Shown: positions 11,630-23,360 of the stretch, piece by piece
Layout: every line of letters starts with the position of its first letter
Numbering within the stretch: the first letter of the stretch is position 1
Source: Siphonodentalium dalli
Lineage: Eukaryota > Mollusca > Scaphopoda > Gadilida > Siphonodentaliidae
NCBI GenBank assembly: GCA_032622095.1
Contig: CP136063.1
Span: forward strand, 116,892,723-116,956,722
Direction of reading: 5' to 3'
Length of the DNA stretch: 64,000 bases
Program-made: the position numbers and the translations under genes
The notes under the pieces: generated by a model
Databases searched by the model: none
What the model was told of the DNA's origin: nothing
The model's input: only the letters and a program-made list of their open reading frames with translations

Positions 11630-12002
11630 GTTATGTCAGTGGCTCCGCCCACATTCGACCCAGTGACCTCATTTGAACAAATCTGAATCACCGTCCCCCA
11701 AGGACCCATTGTACCAAATATGAACCCATTCGCCCAATGAAATTTGAGAAGAAGTCGTTGTATGAATTACTATGGTGGGAAAGAGTTATGGTCCTAGCTT
11801 CGCAACTATTTGACCGGGTGACCTCATTTGAACAAATCTGAATGTGATTCACCTAGGGAACATCCACAACAAATATGAACCCATTCCGTCTTAAGGTTCT
11901 GGAGGAGATGATTCTTGACGGATGGACGGACGGACAGACGGTGCGACGGACGAGGAGTGATGACTATAGCTCCACCGGAGACTTCGTCTCAGGTGAGCTA
12001 AA
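11630..12002 (+). repeat. Pearl-like element tail (ATGGCCCTGGCTTCGCA family)
   Basis: Two monomers with AAGAGTTATGGTCCTAGCTT and CATTTGAACAAATCTGAA, then GGACGGACGGACAGACGG, then a hairpin (AGCTCCACCGGAGAC...GTCTCAGGTGAGCT) and an A-run. The same tail recurs near 52.2, 55.4 and 58.07 kb. Confidence 0.7.
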
Positions 12003-13369
12003 AATCGTTCAAATTCGATAGCTCTCATCTAGAGGTGATCCTAATTCGTCGGGCAGCTACATGTAGGTACACCCCCTATGGACCTCCCACAGGACTCCTC
12101 CGGACCGATTGTTTTATGTACCTGGACACCTCTAGAGTAGAATTCCGGATGTTAACAAGAAATCAACCTGGCCGCATATGACGTAATCCAAGATGGTGCC
12201 CATGAGGGTCGGAAAATTTCGCAATTTTACCTTATCTCTATTTATATGACGATTGTGGAAAAAATAATTGAGATATGACATTACAATGTATTGCATTTTG
12301 TTCCTTATATATTTCTATGTTAACTGATATCAAAATTGTAAATTAAAATCCAAGATGGCCGCCAAATATGGTTCAGAATTTGAGAAATTCTATTTTTTTT
12401 CAACAATGTTTTCATAAAAAACACAAAACCAATCATAATATGACACAAATATTTGAAAATTATGACATTTATATGACCGCAAGTAATCCTTCGATATCAT
12501 CTGACAAAAAAATCTGCAATTGCAACTCAGGGAGAAAACAAAATGGCCGCTAGTGCGATCGCCCGCAACAGTCGGCACATTTCGCGATATTACCCTATGT
12601 CAATTTATATGACGATTGTGGAAAAACCAATTGAGTTATGACTTTGCAATGAATTGAATTTTGTTCCTTATATATTTCTACATTAACTGATATTAAATTT
12701 GTAAATCAAAATCCAAGATGGCCACCAGAATATGGCTCAGAATTTGATAAATTCGATTTTTTTTTCCAACAATTTTTTCAGAAAGAAGCACAAAACCAAT
12801 CATAATATGTCACAAATATTTGAACATTACGACGTATATATATGACCGCAACTAATCCTTCAATATCATCTGCAATTGACAACTTAGGGAGAAAACAAAA
12901 TGGCCGCCAGTGCGATCACCCGCAACAGTAGGTACATTTCGCGATATTACCCTATGTCCAGTTATATGAAGATTGTGGTTAAACCATTCGCTGTATTTCA
13001 TTCAAATCACATGTGGTATATTCCTCGTACTTTTCTGGTGTTAATGATGCCAGTAAAGACCCAAAATGGCCGTAATGATATGCCTTAATTTAGATAACAT
13101 GCCTGTTTTATTTTTACGTATTTTTGTTTATAATTATAATAGTAAAGTGGCGAGGTTTACCTGATATGGAATCCGAGACTTCTCAGGATTTATTTTTGTA
13201 TGTACACATCTAGAGTAGAACTTTGAATGTGGACAAGAAATCGTCTTGGCGACACATGACTTAATCCAAAATGGCTACAAGAGGGTGAGCAATTTTCGCA
13301 AATTACCCTTAAGTTTATAGTTATATGACGATTTGAGATATTAAATTGAGGTAAATTGTGTTTTGTTCC

Positions 13370-14759
13370 TTATACCAATTTACATATTGTATTACCTGTG
13401 TTCGGTTCAGAGGGTATAATAACCTTTTTATCCAGCCCTACCAACGCGGAGTCAGACACCAGGCGCGAAGTTGTGACAATTTGTATGCAAACGTTACAAC
13501 AAGTAGCTCCAACCTCAACATTATTCATCATGAACAGACGCCCCAAGTAGCCTATGGTAAACAAGACGGGCACCAACTCGTATTTATTAATCCTGATATC
13601 AACGGATTCAACATCTTCGTCGTCAGAGCTTTCGATGTTTCCTTCGACAAGCAAATCTTGGAGTGTTGGTGGAAGAGTGCCACATTCGGGCCACAGTGGC
13701 TCTAAAAATCCTTGGGCATTAGTCCATCCATTTTCCAATGGTGACGAAATAGTGTGCTTATTCACATGCGACAGTTTCAGTTGACCAACACGGAAGTTAG
13801 CTCGTTTTATGTGAGGCATCAGCGACCTCTTACGTAGTGGCATTTTGGATAAGTCAACTTTTGATGACTTGGTGCTGATTAGTTCGCCTTTCCCAACCAA
13901 CTTTGTCAGCATCAAGGATCTCACCGCGTCAATGCTCTTTGTTTCAGGAAACCCATAAATTATGCATGTGAACGCTTCCAACTCAGTGACAACGTCATTT
14001 GGAACGTGCCAACTGCAGATGACATCGAGTTTCCTAAATTCACTTTGGTATTTTGGAGGTTTTATTTTAGTTGTTTTCAAAGGAATAACCTTTCCTTTTC
14101 CTTTGAATCTTCTCCCCTAAAGCAATGGAATCCAAAGAGGCAAGAGCAAAATTCTGACCCGAGACCATCCGCAATCTCAGTCAAGTCCATAAGGCGTCTC
14201 TTATTACCATGCACGGTATCGAATAGTATTTTTAGTGGATGTAACTCATAGAGGATGATGAAGACAATGTCCATATCTGGACTTCGGACAATCGCATTCG
14301 CATACCCTTTATAACGCCCATACATGATGTACAGTACAGCCCGGGTGTCAGTTTCCTCTTGCAAATTCCATTGCTTTTCTTTCCACAATAAGAACTGCAC
14401 TCTTGTTAACCAGGTGGGAAGCAGCGGCATCACTGCCCCATACATTCGGCATCAGCTGGAATAGCTGTCTTTTGTTATATTATCAGTGTTTTGGAGGAAC
14501 GATGTAAACTCCGCTGGTTTCCTTGTGGCTGGGCCTCAATTAATTATTCGGTCGCCAGTACCACGACGAGTACTCACTTGTGCCTGAAACAGGAGCACCA
14601 GACGATCCAGATGTACAGCCTATTCCGATCAACCATGTTGAATGGGTTCATGAAACCCACTACAATAACTTTGTGGACTCCACGCTCACTCTTTTGAACT
14701 TCAGATGGAAGAGTATCCCTGTGAATTCCTTGTATGGTGCATCTCTTGATATCCGTCAC
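13370..14759 (-). pseudogene. FEN/XPG-like nuclease-family protein, left-arm copy, broken
   Basis: Three minus-strand pieces belong to one family that I know only as large uncharacterised invertebrate proteins. 14574-14759 holds the N-terminal part (GIHRDTLPSEV, then MNPF). 14080-14445 holds EETDTR and IVRSPDMDI, two acidic clusters, then LFDTVHGNKRRL. 13370-14080 holds the C-terminal part (FTCIIYG, LEPLWPECGTLP) ending in an acidic SSDDEDVES patch. The stretch that should read HxFTGCDSTSAF is reduced to HCFRGED and the frame shifts (near 14080-14130), so the last catalytic Asp is gone. By motif order the parent resembles 5' nucleases of the FEN1/XPG (PIN-like) fold. That assignment is inference. 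Confidence 0.6.
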
Positions 14760-14825
14760 CTATAACTATTCCAGATACTTAGCATAGTTTGATGCTTTTC
14801 TCACTAACATCGAGCACATCCATAC

Positions 14826-16617
14826 TTGGGCGACAACATTATTGAAGGGGGTGCCATTTCTGTGTCCCGATCCCCGATACCAGGCAATCTGTGTGCGGTC
14901 AACAAGACCACGGAAGAAACATTTCTCGCCAAATCTCGCGGTGGATCTTCTGGAGCTGGCCTAACGGCAATTCTCCAAAATTACGGGGCTTATCAGAGAT
15001 GGATAAGGTCTACCTCCGACAGAGGCGAATTTCACCAAGCAACACTTGAGATGATGACGGGCATGTCAAGAGAGGCTGATTGCACCATACATGGTATGCA
15101 CAGGGATACTCGTCCATCTGAAGTTTAAAAGAGTGAGCGTGGAGTCCACAAAGTTATTGTAGTGGGTTTCATGAACCCATTCAACATGGTTGATCGGAAT
15201 AGGCTGTACATCTGGATCGTCTGGTGCTCCTGTTTCAGTAGCAGTAGAGCTCGATGTGATTAGGGCAGAAGTCAAAATTATTTTCTTAAGAAGAGACTGA
15301 CCGAAAATGTCGAAAAGAGAACGCTCGATTTTGTTCACGAAGGTAAAACTACTAAGGGTGGATAAATATAACAAGATACTTAAATTGACATCTACCCAGG
15401 GCAAGATGGTTCAATCCGTGAACAAGGAGACGTCCATTTCACTAGCTCGTGAAATCGCAACTGCTTGCAAAACCATTAAGCATTGATGAGTTATGTAATT
15501 CTCTATAACACCTGTACCACACTCCCTTGGCACATCAGACGGTTATATGGTGAAACCTAACAAAGCCACACATGTTAGCTTCCTGGCCGATAACATCAGT
15601 GACGTGGATTTGCCTGATCCAAACAAGACAATACACATAGAAGACGGCATTGCACATATTCACGCCTTGGTTGAGATCCCAAACACTTTCCAGGAAATTG
15701 CCTTGAAAATTCTTTCTCAACAGAGCAGGAAGCCAAATTTTATATTTTCCACTGATATGTACGAACCACCATCTGTCAAGGCACAAGAGCGTTCTCGTCG
15801 TGGTACTGGCAACCGGATAATTATTGGAGGCCCAGCCACAAGGAAACCAGCGGAGTTTAAATCATTCCTCCAAAAACGCCGATAACAAAAAACAGCTATT
15901 CCAGCTGATGCAGAATTTTTGGGGCAGTGATGCCGCTGCGTCCCACCTGGTTAGCAAGAGTGCAGTTCTTGATATGGAAGGAAAAGCAATGGAATTTACT
16001 TCCAGTGATGGCCCAGACGTTCCAATGCATGCCATTGAATCGCTCGCATCAACGCAAGAGGAAATTGACACCCGGGCTGTATTGTATCTTGTGTATGCGC
16101 GTTATAAAGGGTATGAGAATGCGATTGTCCGAAGTTGGGACACAGACATTTTCTTCACCATCCTCAATTACACACATGAGTTACATCCACTTAAAATACT
16201 ATTTGATACCGGGCATGGTAATAAGAGATGCCTTATAGAGCGAAGAACGTCGACGCAGTGACATCTTCGATGCTGACAAAGATGGTTGGGAAAGGTGAAC
16301 TAATCGGCACCAAGTCATTAAAAGTTTACTTATCCAAAATGCCACCACGTAAGAGGTCGCTGACGCCTCACATAAAACGAGTGAACTTCCGTAAACTGAA
16401 ACTGACACATGTGAATAAGCACACTATTCCGTCACCATTGGAAAATGGATGGACCAATGACGAAGGATTTTTAGAGCCACTGTGGCCCGAATGTGGCACT
16501 CTTCCATCAACGCTCCAATATTTGCTTGTCGAAGGAAACATCGAAAGCTCTGATGACGAAGATGTTGAATCTGATGATATCAGGATTAATACATACACTC
16601 GTGGCGTCTGTTCATGA
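14826..16617 (+). pseudogene. FEN/XPG-like nuclease-family protein, right-arm copy, broken
   Basis: Plus-strand pieces of the same protein as on the opposite arm. 14826-15128 has GGSSGAGLTAILQN and a following QRW. 15547-15885 has IEDGIAHIHAL and FSTDMYEPPSVKAQER (Asp near 15754, Lys near 15778), resembling the D..P..K..R signature of FEN1. 15824-16261 has QEEIDTR near 16058 and the D-x-D of SWDTDI near 16139. 16228-16617 has the C-terminal LEPLWPECGTLP and SSDDEDVES. Frames change near 15870, and a deletion of roughly 300 bp at about 16235 removes everything between LFDTGHGNKR and the SSMLTK segment, including the expected GCDS motif. Neither copy can encode an intact protein. Confidence 0.6.
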
Positions 16618-18046
16618 TGAATAATGTTGAGGTTGGAGCTACTTGTAGTAACGTTTGCATACAAATTGTCACAAATTCGTGCCTGGTGTCTGACTCCTCC
16701 GCATTTGGTGGGGCTGGATAGAAGGGTTGTTATACCCTGTGAACCGAACACATGTAATACAATACGTAAAATGGTATAAGGAACAAAATGCAATTTACCT
16801 CAATTTAATATCTTATATAGTATTTTTCCCAATTGTCATATAACTATAGACTTAAGGGTAATTTGCGAAAATTGCTCACCCTCTTGTAGCCATTTTGGAT
16901 TAAGTCATGTGCCGCCAAGACGATTTCCTGAGAGGTCTCGGGTTCCATATCAGGTAAACCACGTAACTTTACTATTATAATTATAAACAAAAATACGTAA
17001 AAAAAACATGCATGTTATCTAAATTAAGGCATATCATAGCAGCCATTTGACACAAGAAAAGTACGAGGAATACACCACATGTGATTCAGATGTAATACAG
17101 CAAATGGTTTACCCACAATCTTCATATAACTAGACATAGGGTAATATCGCGAAACGTACCGATTGTTGCGGGTGATCGCACTGGCGGCCATATTGTTTTC
17201 TCCCCGAGTTGTCGATTGCAGATTTTTTTGTCAGATGATATTGAAGGATTAGTTGCGGTCATATAAACGCCATAATGTTCAAATATTTGTGACATATTAT
17301 GATTGGTTTTGTGTTTTTTTCTGAAAAAATTGTTGAAAAAAAATCGAATTTCTCAAATTCTGAGCCATATTCTGGTGGCCATCTTGAATTTTGATTTACA
17401 AATTTGATATCAGTTAACGTAGAAATATATAAGGAACAAAATGCAATTCATTGCAATGTCATAGCTCCATTGGTTTTTCCACAATCGTCATATAAATAGA
17501 CATAGGGTAATATCGCGAAATGTACCGACTGTTGCAGGTTATCGCACTGGCGACCATTTTGTTTTCTCCCTGAGTTGCGATTGCAGATTTTTTTGTCAGA
17601 TGATATTGAAGGATTAGTTGCGGTCATATAAACGTCATAATTTTCAAATATTTGTGTCATATTATGATTGGTTTTGTGTTTTTTCTGAAAAAATTGTTGA
17701 AAAGAAATCGAATTTCTCAAATTCTGAGCCATATTCTGGCGGCCATCTTGGAATTTAATTTACAAATTTTATATCAGTTAACATAGAAATATATAAGGAC
17801 AAAATGCAATTATTGTAATTTCATATCTCAATTATTTTTTCCACAATCGTCTTATAAATAGACATAGGGTAAAATCGCGAAATTTTCCGACCCTCATGGG
17901 CACCATCTTGGATTACGTCATATGCGGCCAGGTTGATTTCTTGTTAATTCTACTCTAGAGGTGACCAGGTACATAAAACTATCGGTCCGGAGGAGTCCTG
18001 TGGGGGGTCCATAGGGGGTGTACCTACACTGTACCTGCCCGACTAA

Positions 18047-18656
18047 ATCATGCCTGTAAATTTCCAAAAAAAACATTTCTTAGATATATGCAGGCTTCAA
18101 ATTCAAATTTGAAATCCAAGATGGCTGCTGGTGGCCATGTTTTATAACGAATTTCAGAAATAATTGATGACTCCCATCTAGAGGTCACCCAGAAGATCCA
18201 TAGGGAGTTTGGTGGCGATTAGATGAGGAATGTGGTCTGTAGGGTGTGCCAAAGGATTTAGTCATGCAAAGAGTAAAATTCAAGATGGCTGCCAGCGGCC
18301 ATGTTTTTCATCGAAAATAACTAAAATTCGATTGCTCCCATCTAGAGGTGATCCTAAACATGCCTGTAAATTTTCAAAACATTTCTCCAATAAATGCAGA
18401 CTGCAGGGTGTGCCATTGGATTAAAATTTGAAATTCAAAATGGCTGCTGGAGGCGATGTTTTTTAACAAATTTCGGAAAAATTTTATGGCCCCCATTTGG
18501 GGTCACCCCAAAGATCCATATGAAGTTTGGTGACGATCGGATGAGGGATTCGGCCTGTAGGGTGATCCAAAGGAAATTGTTGATAGACGGACGCAGGGAC
18601 GACGGATGCAAACCCACGGCAATAGCTCAAACTTTACTAAGTAAAGTTGAGCTAAT
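18047..18656 (+). repeat. Pearl-like tandem array with ATGGCTGC motifs and hairpin tail
   Basis: Units contain CATCTAGAGGTCACC or CATTTGGGGTCACC (18177, 18341, 18490), with AARATGGCTGC in each, and a spacing of about 150-165 bp. They end in GATAGACGGACGCAGGGACG and a hairpin pairing TAGCTCAAACTTTACT with AGTAAAGTTGAGCTA (18614-18655). The left portion of this array lies before 12045; the 6-kb palindromic element has split it. Confidence 0.7.
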
Positions 18657-18698
18657 TATAAAAATATGAACTGGTTTGAAAGATGAATGTTTTCAGAC

Positions 18699-18806
18699 CT
18701 TTCTTTCTGTCTTGCCTCTTCTTGAACCATAACACACCAATGATAATCAGTATGATGATGAAGACAATAGGGATAATAATTGCAGCTATCTCACCACCAG
18801 ACGGAC
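18699..18806 (-). CDS. Transmembrane exon of a putative Ig-domain receptor
   Basis: The minus strand has an acceptor TTACTCCACAG directly before this exon. In phase 1 it reads PSGGEIAAIII..., about 22 hydrophobic residues ending GVLWF, then a basic stop-transfer stretch KKRQDRKK. A GG-x-IA entry into the membrane followed by FKK is usual for type I Ig-superfamily receptors. The proposed donor after AAAG is GTCTGA, which is weak; if it is unused the frame runs on to a stop at 18652. Phase-1 boundaries match the exons at 30736-30783 and 45489-45806 on the same strand, hence the proposal of one gene. Confidence 0.55.
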
Positions 18807-20139
18807 CTGTGGAGTAAGAGACAATCATACACATGGAAATATTCAAAGATTCAGGGTTCCAGGTAAAATTGTAGGAAATCTACATTTTGCTTTATGTGAT
18901 CCGAGCGTATGAAGACTGACTGATAATGGCTTCACAAAATACACCATTTTGTTTGATAAAATAACTTTCTATCCATTTATTTTAAGAAATTTTGACAATT
19001 TAAAGGGGCAGCTATAATTAATTCGTTAATTTTAAAATAACAAAAAGACATTGTTTGATATTTAAAAGTCTAGTTAACATTTTGTGTTTAAGGCCCTCAG
19101 GGTGTTTACAATGTGAATAGAAAGTTTAAACTTTGCCGATTATATAATAATAGCTGATGTGTCTGACTTTGTCTGGGCTATTTAGGGATTTCTTTGTGAT
19201 CGCTTCCGTCTGGGCAGAATATACAGCATCTGCAGAAAGTAAAAACTATTGTTCAAAGTGACTATGAGAGAAAACTGTTGACAATGAGAGATTGATCTAC
19301 TAATTCAAAGTGACAACGTTGAACAATACTGAGCAAACAATGTTGAAAAGTATTAGGAGAAAGAAAAAAAGTAACCGCCCATTTTGTTCCTGGATCAAAG
19401 AACTAGTAGGCCAACATACCAAATTTGAGTCGGATCGGTCAGTACATGCATACATACATACACACAGAAGCTCCAAAATATATAATAGATGTGCCAGCCT
19501 ATATCACCTTAAAAATATCTTATTTATTAAGGTGTCAAAATATTACTAATTGCATTTATATGGTGATTGCCAGAACATTGATGCAAAGTGCTATAAATAA
19601 TGTTTTCTGTTGTTTTCATTTTCAATCAAATAATATAAGTCGACTTGTTGCTGCAAATAAATTAATGAGGAAATATGCAGCACACCGTAACTGATATAAA
19701 TCGGTATCTCTAAATACAGAGTTATTGTTTGTTGCTGAAAGTGAAAACATGCCTTACTGTTATTACAGGTCGTGTTTACAAACAATGTTTTCAACATGAG
19801 GAATCTCGTCACTGGAGGATGGAAAAATTAGCAAACAATGGTAACAAACTTTGATGTACACCCTGACTACTGTAGTGGAATCGCTTGGCGCACAATAACA
19901 GAAGAATCGTTGACTTCCGGATTAAAGCACCAAACTTCGCAAATATATTGTCCACTACATCCCTGATCATAATCCAGCTGGTTTCAGCTTTCGGTTAAGT
20001 GGAACCCGTTAAATTCAATATTGCGCCCAACATGGCCACTATTTTTCAGATGGGTAAGTCAGTTTGATGCAAATTATAGTGAGACAATCTTGTCATATAT
20101 ATACAAATGTATATATTTTTGTGAAGATAAGATAACAGT
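18807..20139. other. Probable intron, nothing recognised
   Basis: Lies between proposed exons. A possible acceptor near 19226 (minus) opens about 33 codons in phase 1 but shows no convincing donor or domain. A short repeat with CATACATACATACACACAG sits at about 19450. Confidence 0.4.
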
Positions 20140-21135
20140 CCACCATTAGAGAGTAAAATTGGAACTCACCGCCAAAATGGCAGCTGGAAGTGGAAAATTT
20201 GAGTTTTTTCTCCAATATCTTTAAGATCAGTTTATGCTGTTTGGTCCTGGTTGAGAATTGTGACTTTATGTTGTATTGTTCAAGTTAACTGATATGACCA
20301 TTGGAGCAATGAAATATGCTATTCAAGGAGTCAGAAACCCTTCTGATCCATCATAAATTCGATTTTACAGAAAGCGGATAAAATTTTACCAAAAATCACC
20401 ATTGGATTTCTAGTCATATTTCATCAAGAAATGGGCAGATCTGTGCAATTTTGGTGAAGCATTCCATTTCTTATGCATATTCCAACTCACTAGTACCAAA
20501 ATTGTCACTTAGGCTCAAAATGGCTGCAAAAATGGCGGCCAAAATGGCAGCCGGAAGTGGACAATTTGAGTTTTTTCTCTAACATCTTTAAGATCAGTTT
20601 ATGCTGTTTGGTACTGGTTGAGAATTGTGACTTTATGTTGTATTGATCATGTTAGCTGACCATTGGAGCAATGAAATATGCCATTCATGGAGTCAGAAAC
20701 CCTTCTGATCCCTCAAAAATTTGATTTTACAGAAAGCGCTATAAAACTTTACCAAAAATCACCATTGCGATTTCTAGTCATATTTCATCAAGAAATTGGC
20801 AGAACTGTGCAATTTTTGTGAAGCATTCCATTTCTTATGCATATTCCAACTCATTAGTACCAAAATTGTCACTTTGGCTCAAAATGGCTGCAAAAAAGGC
20901 AGCCAAAATGGCAGCCGGAAGTGGAAGATTTGTTTGTTTTCTCTAATATCTTTAAGATCAGTTTATGCTGTTTGGTACTGGTTGAGAATTGTGACTTTAT
21001 GTTGTATTGTTCATGTTAACTGACCATTGGAGCAATGAAATATGCCACTCATATGGAGTCAGAAATCCATCTGATCCCTCAAAAATTTGATTTTACAGAA
21101 AGCGCTATAAAATTTAACCAAAAATCACCCGTTTT
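20140..21135 (+). repeat. Satellite-like array, ~365-bp units, three copies
   Basis: Units align at GCCAAAATGGCAG (20171, 20538, 20902), spaced 367 and 364 bp, with high identity throughout (GATCAGTTTATGCTGTTTGG, GGAGTCAGAAACCC and so on). The start of each unit is studded with AAAATGGC[A/G/T]GC motifs. Diverged inverted relatives occur at 23110-23360 and 42550-42720. Confidence 0.8.
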
Positions 21136-22599
21136 AGTCCCTTCCTGATTGTTTTTCTTTGGATAATTTTGATGTAAACTTTTTCATATTCCTTAATCAT
21201 CAAATTACGTTTCAATGACACATTAATCAGTCTATTTTGATAAAGAAATATCTAGAACTGACCATGGTCAGACTTTAGGATTAGATATCAGTTTCAGTGT
21301 CGCGTGTACAATGTATATTGTATAAGATCATTATGTAGCCGGGGAAATACAAAGATCCATAACCGTCATCGCCACGCAAAAATATAATAAAGAGCATATA
21401 TAATCTGCGAAAAAGTTTTTTTTCACAATAAATTGTGGAGGGTACTATTCAGTTGAATCACGACTAAGCGGACAGATATTTAGCGACTAATGATTGAATA
21501 TTTTGGGACTAACTGGAAAGTAATTTCGAAGCGGGTGCATGTATATAAATTTGAAATACTGAGATATTCCATGACAATACTCAATATATGCATTTGTGGG
21601 AGGACAGGCACTTCGATCGGTATAATGGTTGTGGCGAAAAGTTGTTGAGATGATTGTGAAAATTGACATTTTCTGGGATATTTTGTGGAAGAAATCGTCG
21701 CGCGGCGATGATTAAATTGCATTTTTTCCGTGGTAGAGCACTGACAACTGATTCTAACTGATCGTCGGGGGTCGAATATTAGTGACGAAATATTCACTCA
21801 CCTTAAAGTGGTGTCTAAATGTGTTTATTAGTAGCAAAAACGGTGTCAGAAAGTGTCTGAAACTTTGACAACACAAATTCCTCGCCTCGAACTCTACGAC
21901 TTCCGGTTTTCGTTTGTGTCCGTTGATCCACTGTGTTATTTTGGACCATAGATTATGAGGGGAATGGAAAAATTAATTGAATTAGTACCTAGATGGTTCA
22001 AAAATTGTTTTTAACTGTCAAAAACACGCGAAAATGTAGCCCGATATTAATCTCGTATAACAACGATTTTATCATGTCACCCACATATCATGTTTTCCAT
22101 GTGAGAATTTGAATTACTTATACGAAGTTCATTACCTGCCAGTAAGTAAATTTGTTGTCTATGGCTATTAACTTATGTAACGTCACAGTGACGCGTCATG
22201 GGCGTTGAACGTCAACGCATTGAGTCAATGGCTAATCACCAGAAGCAGAACAACAAACTTGAGTTTGATAGTTAATTTATGAGTGTTTAGAATTTCTCAA
22301 ATATATCACATGTAGGTTTTGGTATATGGTACTATGTCTTTAAATTAACAGAACTTGATTTCCGACAGATATCCCTTTTCTTGGCGCCAAAATACCCCGA
22401 AAATATACCCGAGGCGGCAGAGTTCCATGAAAAACAAAATGGCAGACATCGACCCCGCATGGGAACCCTGAGGGGGGATATGGATTCCAATTCCATATGG
22501 GACGGGCTACAAAGTTGACGACCCGATGTCTCCTGATATGCCTCTACCAACGGAGCGTCCTCATTGGTCGATCCAACCAGGTGACATGATAAATGTATA
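21136..22599. other. Unassigned sequence
   Basis: Apart from the promoter candidate at 21802-21960, no gene was recognised. A 105-codon minus frame (21480-21797) has no domain that I can name. Positions about 22005-22045 (TTTTTAACTGTCAAAAACAC) recur near 25090. Confidence 0.4.
21802..21960 (-). promoter_or_regulatory. Candidate promoter and non-coding first exon
   Basis: On the minus strand CACTTTAAG is followed by a strong donor GTGAGT (21796-21801), and about 100 bp upstream lies an ETS-type CCGGAAGT (21899-21906) in a locally GC-richer stretch. An ETS site upstream of a first exon is common for TATA-less animal promoters. No coding sequence is proposed. It could be an alternative first exon for the transmembrane exon downstream, or chance. 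Confidence 0.2.
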
Positions 22600-23050
22600 T
22601 CTTTAGTGGCTATATGACCATGGGTGTGGCCAATATGTGAATATGGAGTAACCGTATGGCCAATGGTGATGTGAATTGGTAAACAATGATATGACCACGA
22701 ATGTGGTTATGAGTATACAGCGAGTGGCTGAATTGTCATGAGTGAGGTGCATACTAGTATGCAAGCCTGGAGTGTATGAATGGTCGTGTGAGCAAGGTAT
22801 CGGTATATATAGAATGTCTGTATGGCCATTGGTTATGTGTATACTGTATATGTATACTTGGAGTGACTCCATTGTTATGGGTGTGGTGTATATGTATATC
22901 TTGAGTGACTACATGGCCATGGGTGTGGCAAATATATATACATGGAGTAATTGTATGGCCAATGATGAGGCGAATGTGTACAAGAAGTGACTGTATGATC
23001 ATGAATGTGGTGTAGAGCTATATATATAGTGACTATACAGTCGTGGGTGA
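22600..23050 (+). repeat. Degenerate minisatellite, ~50-bp monomers
   Basis: About nine diverged monomers of form GAGTGACTACATGGCCATGG + GTGTGGCAAATATATAT follow one another (for example near 22612, 22858, 22905 and 22945). The long frames on both strands here are produced by the repeat, as their internal peptide repetition shows. Confidence 0.65.
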
Positions 23051-23109
23051 GGTGTAGATTGGAATATCAGCTTTGAGTGTTCATGCTTTTCTCAAGGATG
23101 CCACAATAA

Positions 23110-23360
23110 TCTCTATTTATTTGACTTGGAATATTCATAAGAAATGGAATTTGTCCTATAGATTGCACAGTTCTTCCAATTTCGTGACAAAATATGACTA
23201 GAATCCCAATGGTGATTTTTGGTGATTTTTTATACCGTGTTCTGTAAAATTGAATTTTTAAGGAATCGGAGATGGCAGGGAGCCCATAAATGGCATATTT
23301 CATAGATAATAGTGAAAAAATGTCAAATTTTGTAATTTTGACATCCATTATGGTGGCCAT
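23110..23360 (-). repeat. Inverted, diverged copy of the 365-bp satellite
   Basis: Read on the minus strand it follows the satellite unit at 20.1-21.1 kb: GACAAAATATGACTAGAATC, then a CTGTAAAATTGAATTTTT block, then a CATATTTCATAG block. The likeness is clear but only moderate. Confidence 0.55.

Larger units (their letters stand above)
12045..18046. mobile_element. 6-kb palindromic element with two opposed FEN-like nuclease pseudogenes
   Basis: The outer ends are TTCGTCGGGCAG (12045) and its complement ending at 18046 (one mismatch), and inverted homology continues inward for more than 2 kb on each side. Each arm has, from outside in, tandem units of about 360-366 bp carrying CAARATGGCCGCC, then a decayed gene copy reading toward the arm tip. 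A second inner inverted repeat (14583-14742 against 15080-15240) surrounds the centre. The element interrupts a tandem array; an uninterrupted copy of the target is at 18349-18367, and comparison leaves at most a TAA-sized target duplication. No known transposase was seen. It may be a long-TIR DNA transposon or an inverted duplication of a smaller one. Confidence 0.75.

Noticed and set aside
13356-13784. Plus-strand frames opposite the left nuclease-like copy
   Set aside because: They are antisense shadows; the minus strand holds the conserved motifs.
15066-15404. A 112-codon minus frame in the centre of the palindrome
   Set aside because: Its sequence is the antisense of the plus-strand segment carrying the HRDTRPSEV and MNPF motifs.
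19130-19226. Possible additional phase-1 exon after an acceptor-like TTTCTGCAG (minus strand)
   Set aside because: No good donor, soon reaches a stop, and the peptide does not look like a receptor stalk.
22742-23002. Overlapping frames on both strands with repeated peptides
   Set aside because: Produced by the ~50-bp minisatellite.
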